Source of the DNA: Pantoea deleyi
GTDB lineage: Bacteria > Pseudomonadota > Gammaproteobacteria > Enterobacterales > Enterobacteriaceae
Direction: 5' to 3'
Assembly (NCBI RefSeq): GCF_022647325.1
Contig: NZ_CP071405.1
Location: forward strand, 2,232,001 to 2,296,000
DNA length: 64,000 nt
Below, piece by piece: positions 42,201 through 49,856 of the stretch. Numbering within the stretch: position 1 is the stretch's first letter; every line of letters starts with the position of its first letter. The position numbers were made by a program, and so were the translations under genes. Under the pieces are notes generated by a model. That model saw only the letters and a program-made list of their open reading frames with translations, searched no databases and had not been told where the DNA came from.

Positions 42201-43352
42201 ATGCGTCTCGATATTTATACTCTGTTTGTCTGCGAGCTCTATGTTCTGGGGTTTCTGAGCATCATCATGGTTTTCGCCTGGCTGGGTTCACAGCGCGATC
42301 GCATTCTGGGGTTTACCAGCCTGTCGCTGATTTTCACCCTGATCTCCGTCTTTCTGAGCAGCCTGCGCAGCAGCGGTCTGCATTTCCTGCCGGTGGCGGT
42401 CGGCAACATTGTGGTCCTGCTCGCCTATGGCACATTGCTGAATGCGTTCCGCCGTTTCTGCGGTAAACCCATCGGCCATCACTGGCTGCTGGGTGCCCTG
42501 ATCTGGGCGCTGCTCTGCTGTTTCCCGGCCTTTTACGACAGCCTGCCCAGACGGGTGGTGGTGCTCTGCATCGCCTGCATTCTCTATACCGCAGCCCTGA
42601 TCCAGCTGATGTGGCAGGCCCGCGAGACGCTGAGAGTTACCTTCTGGCCCGCGCAGTTGCTGCTGTGGATCCATCTGCTGTTTCATCTGGCGCGCCTGTT
42701 TCTGGACAGCGCAATCCCCACTGCAAAGCCGGGCGCGATTGGCGGCTCAGACTTCTCGGTTTACGTCATCCTGGAGTCTATTCTGTTTGTTATCGGCCTG
42801 GCGTTTACCATTCTCGCCATGGTCAACGAGCGGATGCAGGTCACGCTGAGGCAGACTTCGCTGCACGATCCTCTTACCAGCGTATGGAACCGGCGCGCCC
42901 TGTTGAGTGAAGCGGAGAAGATAGTGGCGCGCTGCCGGCGTCAGAACCGGCCTTACAGCGCCATCCTGTTCGATCTGGATCATTTCAAAAGCATCAACGA
43001 TCAGTATGGCCACCAGCAGGGTGACAAAGTTTTAATCCACTTTTGCGAGATCGTCAGGACACTGCTGCCAGCCGAAGGGCGTTTTGCCCGCATGGGCGGC
43101 GAGGAGTTTGCGGCGATACTGCCAGCGGCGTCAAAGGAAACGGAGGTCTGGTGTGAAGCGATTCGCCTGGCGGTCTGTGCGTCGCGGCCCGACGCTGTTG
43201 CCTATTCGGTCAGCATCGGGTTTGCAACGGTTACGCATCCGCAGCAGGGATTTGATGATTTACTGGCACTGGCGGACGCGGCGCTCTATTACGCTAAGGC
43301 CAGCGGCCGGAACCGCACCGCGCAGCATCCGCTCCCTGTCGCCATCAGTTAA
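42201..43352 (+). CDS. Membrane GGDEF-domain diguanylate cyclase
   Basis: 383 residues. Six to seven transmembrane segments in the first ~210 residues (similar in layout to MASE-type sensors) and a C-terminal GGDEF domain: LHDPLTSVWNRRAL, DLDHFKSINDQYGHQQGD, active site GGEEF, and ADAALYYAKASGRNRT. No EAL domain. It occupies the interval between prs and ychH where E. coli carries dauA. The ATG at 42201 is preferred for its hydrophobic start; ribosome sites are weak at all candidates (42159 is an alternative). Confidence 0.85.
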   Translation: MRLDIYTLFVCELYVLGFLSIIMVFAWLGSQRDRILGFTSLSLIFTLISVFLSSLRSSGLHFLPVAVGNIVVLLAYGTLLNAFRRFCGKPIGHHWLLGALIWALLCCFPAFYDSLPRRVVVLCIACILYTAALIQLMWQARETLRVTFWPAQLLLWIHLLFHLARLFLDSAIPTAKPGAIGGSDFSVYVILESILFVIGLAFTILAMVNERMQVTLRQTSLHDPLTSVWNRRALLSEAEKIVARCRRQNRPYSAILFDLDHFKSINDQYGHQQGDKVLIHFCEIVRTLLPAEGRFARMGGEEFAAILPAASKETEVWCEAIRLAVCASRPDAVAYSVSIGFATVTHPQQGFDDLLALADAALYYAKASGRNRTAQHPLPVAIS

Positions 43353-43624
43353 TGGTGGGAGTTGGGCGACCGGCGGCAGCGTTTATCGTAGTGACGCAGC
43401 CAGTAGTAGCGATCTTCCACTTTTTCACGGCCACTGACACGTGCGCCCACCAGCCACAGCAGTGCGCCGATAAAGATGCTTAAGATCGCACCCTGCGCCA
43501 GGATCTGCGGCATGTTCAGAGTGGGCAACTGGTTCGCAATGGAGACACCCACGCCCAGAACCATCGTGACTAATCCCAGTACCATCAAACTGTTACCCGC
43601 CATACGGCAGTGTTGATGTTTCAT
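43349..43624 (-). CDS. ychH: YchH family stress-induced inner-membrane protein
   Basis: 91 residues, two transmembrane segments (MVLGLVTMVLGVGVSI; AILSIFIGALLWLVGARV), ending DRYYWLRHYDKRCRR, which matches E. coli YchH closely. In E. coli it is linked to stress and CRP control. ATG at 43624 with GGAGG six bases upstream. Its end overlaps the diguanylate cyclase end by four bases (convergent). Confidence 0.9.
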   Translation of the reverse strand: MKHQHCRMAGNSLMVLGLVTMVLGVGVSIANQLPTLNMPQILAQGAILSIFIGALLWLVGARVSGREKVEDRYYWLRHYDKRCRRSPNSHH

Positions 43625-43879
43625 GCTGAACCTCCATCCATACAGGTTAAGAACCGCACACAATGTTAAGTGTCATAAGTTTAGGCAATGGCTGAAGTCA
43701 ACGTTGCGTACTGGATCACACATCAGCCATAAAGGATTGCGTGGTCCTGATGGCAGCCTGTTGATTTAGATAGAAAATGATTAATCACCCTCATGAACCA
43801 TTTCGCGGCATCGGCTTTGTCATCTCGCCTGCGGCGAAGTAAACTAACGCCCTTTCGCAATAACAGCAGGATAATCATT

Positions 43880-44467
43880 GTGAGCAGCATTAAACTGATT
43901 GTAGGCCTCGCCAATCCGGGCGCTGAATATGCCGCCACGCGCCACAACGCGGGCGCCTGGTATCTGGATTTACTGGCTGAACGTCACAATCAGTCACTGA
44001 AAGAGGAAAGCAAATTCTATGGCTATACCGCCCGCCTGGCGATAGCCGGAGAAGATGTGCGCCTGCTGGTGCCGACGACCTTTATGAACCTGAGCGGCAA
44101 GGCGGTCGCGGCGATGGCGACCTTTTATCGTATCGCCCCGGAGGAGATCCTGGTGGCGCATGACGAACTCGACCTGCCCCCTGGCGTGGCTAAGTTCAAA
44201 CAGGGCGGCGGCCACGGCGGTCACAACGGGCTGAAAGACATCATCAGCAAGCTGGGCAACAACAACAATTTTCACCGTCTGCGCATCGGCATCGGCCATC
44301 CCGGCGACCGCAACAAGGTGACCGGATTTGTGCTGGGCAAGCCGCCCGCCAGCGAGCAGAAGCTGATCGATGATGCGATAGATGAAGCGGCGCGCTGCAC
44401 CGAGCTGTGGCTGAAAGAGGATCGCATCAAGGCGATGAACCGTCTGCACGCCTTCAAACCGGCTTAA
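43880..44467 (+). CDS. pth: Peptidyl-tRNA hydrolase
   Basis: 195 residues from a GTG start with AGGA upstream ([25 protein letters not shown]). Releases peptides from stalled peptidyl-tRNA. Active-site His in [25 protein letters not shown] and [14 protein letters not shown] are present. Upstream reading to 43793 lacks similarity. Confidence 0.96.
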   Translation: MSSIKLIVGLANPGAEYAATRHNAGAWYLDLLAERHNQSLKEESKFYGYTARLAIAGEDVRLLVPTTFMNLSGKAVAAMATFYRIAPEEILVAHDELDLPPGVAKFKQGGGHGGHNGLKDIISKLGNNNNFHRLRIGIGHPGDRNKVTGFVLGKPPASEQKLIDDAIDEAARCTELWLKEDRIKAMNRLHAFKPA

Positions 44468-44574
44468 ACGCCCGAATCGTCGCGTTTCCGTGTATAATGC
44501 GCGAAATTTCCAGTTCGTCTCCGACAGTTCGCCGTCTGGCGCACTGTCCATCCAGTCATAAAGGGTATTAAACC

Positions 44575-45666
44575 ATGGGATTCAAATGCGGTATCGTGGG
44601 CCTGCCGAACGTCGGTAAATCCACTCTGTTTAACGCGCTGACCAAAGCGGGTATTGAAGCGGCTAACTTCCCCTTCTGCACCATTGAGCCAAACACGGGC
44701 GTTGTGCCAATGCCTGACCTGCGTCTCGATCAGCTCTCTGAGATCGTCAAGCCGCAGCGCGTGGTGCCGACTACCATGGAATTTGTCGATATCGCCGGTC
44801 TGGTGAAAGGCGCGTCGAAAGGTGAAGGCCTGGGCAACCAGTTCCTGACCAACATCCGCGAAACCGAAGCGATCGGCCATGTGGTTCGCTGCTTTGAGAA
44901 CGACAACATCATCCACGTTGCGGGTAAAGTGAACCCGGCTGAAGATATTGACGTGATCAATACCGAGCTGGCGCTTTCCGATCTCGACACCTGTGAACGT
45001 GCGATTCAGCGCGTGCAGAAGAAAGCCAAAGGCGGCGATAAAGATGCGAAGGCCGAACTGGCCGCGCTGGAGAAGTGCCTGCCGCACCTCTCTGAAGCGG
45101 GCATGCTGCGTTCACTGGATCTGGATGCCGATGAGAAAGCGGCCATCCGCTACCTGAGCTTCCTGACGCTGAAACCGACCATGTACATCGCCAACGTCAA
45201 TGAAGATGGTTTCGAGAACAACCCGTACCTGGATCAGGTTCGCGCTATCGCTGAAGCGGAAGGGTCTGTCGTAGTGCCGGTGTGCGCTGCGGTTGAGTCT
45301 GACATCGCCGAGCTGGAAGATGAAGATCGCGACGAGTTTATGGCTGAGCTGGGACTGGAAGAGCCAGGCCTGAACCGCGTGATCCGCGCCGGTTACGCCC
45401 TGCTGAACCTGCAGACCTACTTCACCGCAGGCGTGAAAGAAGTTCGCGCATGGACTATCCCGGTCGGCGCGACGGCACCACAGGCTGCCGGTAAAATCCA
45501 TACCGACTTCGAGAAAGGCTTTATCCGCGCCCAGACCATCGCGTTTGAAGACTTTATCGCCTTCAAGGGTGAACAGGGTGCGAAAGAAGCCGGCAAGATG
45601 CGTTCAGAAGGCAAAGAGTACATCGTCAAAGATGGCGATGTGATGAACTTCCTGTTTAACGTCTGA
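44575..45666 (+). CDS. ychF: Redox-regulated ATPase/GTPase YchF (OLA1 family)
   Basis: 363 residues. Obg-family P-loop: [14 protein letters not shown], switch [26 protein letters not shown] in place of the usual NKxD (explaining ATP preference), and a C-terminal TGS-like domain ending [12 protein letters not shown]. Follows pth as in other Enterobacterales. Confidence 0.95.
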   Translation: MGFKCGIVGLPNVGKSTLFNALTKAGIEAANFPFCTIEPNTGVVPMPDLRLDQLSEIVKPQRVVPTTMEFVDIAGLVKGASKGEGLGNQFLTNIRETEAIGHVVRCFENDNIIHVAGKVNPAEDIDVINTELALSDLDTCERAIQRVQKKAKGGDKDAKAELAALEKCLPHLSEAGMLRSLDLDADEKAAIRYLSFLTLKPTMYIANVNEDGFENNPYLDQVRAIAEAEGSVVVPVCAAVESDIAELEDEDRDEFMAELGLEEPGLNRVIRAGYALLNLQTYFTAGVKEVRAWTIPVGATAPQAAGKIHTDFEKGFIRAQTIAFEDFIAFKGEQGAKEAGKMRSEGKEYIVKDGDVMNFLFNV

Positions 45667-45680
45667 GTTAACAACTGGCT

Positions 45681-45752
45681 CATGGGGTTTCAGCACCCCA
45701 TGAGGTCTGACAGACCTGTAAAAATCCACGCCACTGCGTGGATTTTTTTTTG
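45681..45752 (+). terminator. Three tandem hairpins ending the ychF transcript
   Basis: CATGGGGT/ACCCCATG (45681-45702), AGGTCTG/CAGACCT (45703-45717) and AAAAATCCACGC/GCGTGGATTTTT (from 45719) directly abut. The last is a canonical terminator with about ten T's, and works on both strands. The border with the T3SS island follows at once. Confidence 0.85.
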
Positions 45753-46029
45753 CATCATCATTCATTTCGTCATCACACCGTTTTGATGAATTCATCACGC
45801 CTCTGACCGCTTTAAGCTGCTCCTCACAGAATGGTTGCAGCGTAAAGGCTGGCCAAAAAATTACCAAAACATACCCATTGTGTAGCCCTGGACGTGTAAT
45901 TTTTCCGCAATCAGTCAGCTGCCTGCAGCGTAATAACCCCGCCCCACTTTCACAATCTTCAGGATACGGCTTAGCAAGGCGCTGCATCCGTTGCCGTCAA
46001 ACTCACCTGATTTTTAAGCTGGCAACGCG

Positions 46030-46395
46030 ATGCTCAACGCTGCTGACCATTTTGTCTGGCCTGTGCACAAGGCCCTCTGCGTCGCAGGACAGAGCATAAA
46101 CAGGCACCGAATCCTCAGCAAATCGGAAAGATATGAAGCTGTTTCGAAAATAGTCGTAGCACCTGCATTTGCGGAACTGAACGTTCAGCCCAGGCCTGTT
46201 GTTAAAGAGGCAACACAGCATTCGCCTTATTTCAGGCCATGGCACCGGGCTATTCCTAACGAAAAAGAGACTTTAATTTTCCAGAAAAACGGGGCCCTTC
46301 AACCTGTGCCAGAAAAAGGCGTTTTATTAAATAATCCTGCACACCCGTCATTTATATTATTACTTCATTTAACTGAACAGACAGGTTCATCATGA
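46030..46395 (+). other. Unrecognised 121-codon frame upstream of the DUF218 gene
   Basis: ATG-initiated frame whose TGA overlaps the ATG of the following gene (ATGA), which suggests coupling. It shows no recognisable domain, no clear ribosome site and no codon pattern that convinces me. It may be leader DNA, a decayed gene, or a small chaperone-like partner. The rest of 45753-46029 shows nothing that I recognise. Confidence 0.2.
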
Positions 46396-47828
46396 TAACA
46401 TCTGCCACACACTCCCCCCTCATTGACTCTGCGAATTTGTCACGAAAAGAGCAGCCCGTAACGTCTCAAAATAAGGCTGCGGCTGAAACAACCTTTATTA
46501 AAAAAATGGACTATGTCAGTAACTCCGCCTCAACGTCAAAAATGAGGAAACATGATTCTCCGGTAGAACGCAAAATAATGCGGATTAAAGAGAGAATTGC
46601 CCGATGCACCTTAAAAACGGCAGAAAAGAATCCAAAAGAGCTGGCGATGGCCCGGCATCCCGGAACCCGATTTCTCGCCAACGGAAAAACGCTGCACCAC
46701 TCCGTTAATGGCGGTAAGCATCTCGCCGATAACCAGACCGCAAAGGTCATGCAAAAACTGGTCAATGCAGGCTACGCTCTTCAGGCGCAGCCTAAAGCCG
46801 TCGCCCCCCTTATGAACGAATTACAGCCGATGGAAGCAGCCTTTAATATTGCTGCCCGCGGGAAACTGGATGTTCTGACACAGCCGGTGGCGTTGCATAT
46901 TAATACCGGTGATAACGGCAAGGTGATTTCTCTGAAGACAGCGGGAAAACTAACCGGGCAGGAATGGCTGAGTGAAAACGATAAACCAGGGACTTTCTTA
47001 GTGCTGAACGGCAACAATGATGAAACGTATGTCGCTCATGTCGCTAAATTAGCCGGTTCGGCTAAACACCTGCAATTTATTACCAGCGGATTTGGCGGGC
47101 ATGGCACCACCGATCGCCATCACATCGCCGTAAACAAAACTGAAGCGGGTCGGTTTAAAGAGATTCTGGTCGGGAATGGTGTTGCGGCGGAAAAAATCCA
47201 CACCGACCATTTTTCCACAAACAGTGGTCAGAACTCCATTAACGTGGCGGATATTCTTAATGACATGATCCGGGAAAATAAACCGTGCAATAAAATTATT
47301 ATAGCCGGAACGCCTGCGGCCGTATTCCGTCAGACCTACACCTATGCGCAGCAGCTGAATATTCCTGCCTTTGGCGAAAACGATGGCGAAGAGAAGATCG
47401 CGTCCCCTGGGCCCACTGGCGAGCGCGATAACCACTATGTGATTGAGTCCTTCCCGTTTGCCGATTCAGGGCAGTACACCACCACTGCCGATAACCTGGC
47501 CGTGCTTCGGGAATTCAGCACAACCCTGAATTACATGGCAACGACGACGTTTCTGCCCGCGGATAAAAACCTTTACCCGGATAGTTTCTTTCATCATGCC
47601 GTAAACAGCATTCAGACGACCGCTCAACAGCTGGAAAAAGAAGCCGGAAACGTGGCTCGCTACGGCGACAGTATTGCGGCGATGAAAGACGTTACCATGG
47701 AGATGGTCGGTCGCCTCAGGAATGATACCCTGACGGAAAGCGATATCAGTAACATCAAAAAGGTCGACACCTTCTTCCGCAATCTGTTTAATCCGCTGGA
47801 GTTAACCTTTACGCGTCGTAATCTCTGA
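46392..47828 (+). CDS. Candidate T3SS effector with DUF218 (SanA/YdcF-like) domain
   Basis: 478 residues. The first ~60 are Ser/Thr/Lys/Asn-rich and disordered-looking, as in T3SS substrates; residues ~60-195 are helical and unrecognised. Residues ~200-320 follow the DUF218 plan: FLVLNGNNDETYVAHVAKLA, ITSGFGGHG, TEAGRFKEILVGNGVAAEKIHTD, STNSGQNSINVADIL, KIIIAGTPAAVFRQTYTYAQ. These match the usual hydrophobic strand, sGG, sEA, nTxeN and VTs..H.xRA positions, although the final motif is altered. It lies on the edge of the T3SS island, divergent from it, with no signal peptide. Secretion is inferred from context only. Confidence 0.55.
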   Translation: MITSATHSPLIDSANLSRKEQPVTSQNKAAAETTFIKKMDYVSNSASTSKMRKHDSPVERKIMRIKERIARCTLKTAEKNPKELAMARHPGTRFLANGKTLHHSVNGGKHLADNQTAKVMQKLVNAGYALQAQPKAVAPLMNELQPMEAAFNIAARGKLDVLTQPVALHINTGDNGKVISLKTAGKLTGQEWLSENDKPGTFLVLNGNNDETYVAHVAKLAGSAKHLQFITSGFGGHGTTDRHHIAVNKTEAGRFKEILVGNGVAAEKIHTDHFSTNSGQNSINVADILNDMIRENKPCNKIIIAGTPAAVFRQTYTYAQQLNIPAFGENDGEEKIASPGPTGERDNHYVIESFPFADSGQYTTTADNLAVLREFSTTLNYMATTTFLPADKNLYPDSFFHHAVNSIQTTAQQLEKEAGNVARYGDSIAAMKDVTMEMVGRLRNDTLTESDISNIKKVDTFFRNLFNPLELTFTRRNL

Positions 47829-48599
47829 ATCTGGTTTGAGGGTGTAAAGGGATGTTCTGTCAGCATAAGGATTAGAAACCAGGGGTGACCCATAAAAACA
47901 CGCCTCCCGATATTCATTCGGATACCGGGGACGCACTTTATGGCGTCCCCTGCTTCGATGATAACAGCGGCTGGCAGGTATCCGGATGACGGAGCCTGAT
48001 GAGGATATCCGCAATGCTATGAGCAAGCTGGTTGAACGCGTTGATCCCCTTTGGATGGCGCTCCTCAGGCAGGATTAGCGATGCTGGCTGACGTCAGAGC
48101 ACCCACGAACGGGAAAGGCGGGCTCCCGGAGCCTGTGCACCCTGACACCTGTGGCATCGTGCCTGCATTGAATCTCTCCGCTGAATGCTTACCACGCCAG
48201 CCTGGCCATAACCGGAGCCTGCACTGTCTTTCACAGGAAACAGCTCCGGGATAAAAATCGCAGTATAGGCAGGCAACTTCTGGCTGACATCCGGAAAGAA
48301 ACACTTCCGTGAAACCGCACAGTTGTGACGCTGTATATTTGTGGCAGCGTTGCGGGTGTAAACTCTTTAACGGGCTAAAGCGCCGGGTCATTGCAGGGAC
48401 GAGCTTAAAACGCGCCGCAAACCGCATGCGCGCAAAAGCATCAGTAAACCGGTGCTCAGTGGCCAGCCGTGGACGGTATGCCGGCATTAATCAGCCATGA
48501 CTTTCGTCACCCGGCCTCACCAGCCTGGGCGACGCCAGCCCCTGGGCTGAAGCTAAGGAAAAAGTCTGCCGCATGTTGGTCACCGGCAGAGATTAACGT
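47829..48599. other. Gene-poor stretch between two candidate effector genes
   Basis: About 770 bases with only short overlapping frames on both strands. A 30-codon ATG frame (47986-48078) and a 140-codon minus-strand frame (48065-48487, Cys- and Arg-rich) lack recognisable similarity, ribosome sites and plausible composition. GC content is higher here than in the flanking T3SS genes, suggesting a different origin or a decayed insertion. Confidence 0.4.
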
Positions 48600-48623
48600 T
48601 AAAAGGCCTGCTAAGCAGGCCTT
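48600..48623 (-). terminator. Terminator of the sip/iacP operon
   Basis: AAGGCCTGC-TA-GCAGGCCTT perfect stem; on the minus strand followed by TTTTAACG, directly after the stop of the last gene at 48648. Confidence 0.75.
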
Positions 48624-48647
48624 CTGTGTGTTCCGGAAATACGGGAG

Positions 48648-49532
48648 TCAGTGGGATCGCAGGAAGGCCGGTTTCGGCGGCACACCAGGCGGGCAATGGT
48701 CCAGCAGAGCCGTGAATGCTGTCAACGCCTCATCTTTTTCTTTATGACGCAGCGCTATTTCTGCCGGGGTAGTGGCGAGCATTAGCTTTGAATCTAAATC
48801 CAATGTTTGTGCGATACCCACCACGCCAACCACGGAAGGGTCGTGCTGACGGTTCTCCATGTTGAGGTTTGCCAGCGAGACTTCTTTATATTTCCGCATG
48901 ACGGAAAGTAGCGAAATAAATTTATCCTTATTCTCCATCACGCGGGGATCGGAGGAATTAAACTTCTGCTCAAAAATTTTATTCACTTCAGACCGGTTGT
49001 CCTTATTGGCCACCAGCGCCCTGCGCTCTTCCGGAGAGAATTTATTGTCTGCCAGCGTTTGCCCCATCCATTGCTTAACTAAAAAACCGGCTTCGACATT
49101 ATTAATTTCGTCACTTCTGACCGCCTCCAGCAGTGCAGCCGGATCGGTCAGACGTTGATTAAATTCACTGATTTTATGCTTTGGACTCTGTCGGAACATA
49201 CCATTTATAGAGCCAGGTTCAGCCTCCATTTTGCGAATGAGTTCCTGACAGAATGTTCTGGTATCGACGACCGAAACAGGGGCAAGCATAGTCACAGGCC
49301 GTGTTGACACCGGCGTTTCGGCGGCCGGGTGACGCATCCTGTCACTAAGACGATGGAAACCTGCAACGACCGCGTCTTTCATCGTGACCAGCGAGTTGCA
49401 AACTTTTGTCACGCAGGAAAGAAAGCCCTGCCGGACGCCGTTGATGGCACTCCCTGCGGCCATCGCGGCTTTGGCACTCGCGCTTACCATCGCATGGTAC
49501 AATTCAGCAGTCGGAATCGGCATTGTCATCAT
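48648..49532 (-). CDS. Candidate T3SS effector with eukaryote-type RhoGAP-like domain (SptP position)
   Basis: 294 residues; ATG at 49532 with AAGGA upstream. Residues ~90-245 read like a eukaryotic RhoGAP domain: FCQELIRKMEAEPGSINGMFRQSPKHKISEFNQ (R114 in GxFRxS, the arginine-finger position), NNVEAGFLVKQWMG (hVVAsLLKxfLRE, K153), and a late helix pair ENKDKFISLLSVMRKYKEVSLANLNMEN. The first ~60 residues are helical and Ala-rich, a plausible secretion and targeting region. It follows iacP exactly where Salmonella has sicP-sptP, but it is not SptP: there is no bacterial GAP motif or tyrosine phosphatase. The similarity is by eye and needs a profile search. Confidence 0.5.
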   Translation of the reverse strand: MMTMPIPTAELYHAMVSASAKAAMAAGSAINGVRQGFLSCVTKVCNSLVTMKDAVVAGFHRLSDRMRHPAAETPVSTRPVTMLAPVSVVDTRTFCQELIRKMEAEPGSINGMFRQSPKHKISEFNQRLTDPAALLEAVRSDEINNVEAGFLVKQWMGQTLADNKFSPEERRALVANKDNRSEVNKIFEQKFNSSDPRVMENKDKFISLLSVMRKYKEVSLANLNMENRQHDPSVVGVVGIAQTLDLDSKLMLATTPAEIALRHKEKDEALTAFTALLDHCPPGVPPKPAFLRSH

Positions 49533-49597
49533 GACATCATTTCCTTATTAATTGACTGTCGCCCTCCCTCTGTTCAGGCGACATTGAATGAACGGCG

Positions 49598-49846
49598 TCA
49601 GGCACTTTCCTGTACGCGCTGAATAAGATCCGCCACGGTCAGGCGACTACTGATCTCTGACTCAGGGATCGTTACGCCTATCTCTTCGAGCCGCATAAGA
49701 AGATCGATAAGCTCAACGGAGTCCATCGTCAGGTCAGTAATTAAACTGTCCTCCGGTTTAATCTTTTCTGGCGGAACGCCGTTAACCTGATAAATGAGGT
49801 ACAAAACCAGCGAAACCACCTTTTTATCAACCACTACGTCATTCAT
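49598..49846 (-). CDS. iacP: Acyl carrier protein IacP of the T3SS
   Basis: 82 residues. ACP fold with the phosphopantetheine Ser in LTMDSVELIDLLMRLEEIGV. In Salmonella, IacP sits between sipA and sicP, is needed for full effector secretion, and promotes translocator acylation. Position is identical here. It starts ten bases after the preceding gene ends. Confidence 0.82.
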   Translation of the reverse strand: MNDVVVDKKVVSLVLYLIYQVNGVPPEKIKPEDSLITDLTMDSVELIDLLMRLEEIGVTIPESEISSRLTVADLIQRVQESA

Positions 49847-49856
49847 GGTGAGTCAC

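Noticed and set aside
46003..46245. 80-codon minus-strand frame resembling an IS end
   Set aside because: Only a short vague similarity, and it conflicts with the opposite-strand frame; no terminal repeats seen.
48065..48487. 140-codon minus-strand frame as a transposase or phage remnant
   Set aside because: A YTASQ string and Cys pairs recalled IS1 InsA and zinc ribbons, but spacing and flanks do not match; no inverted repeats or target duplications are visible.
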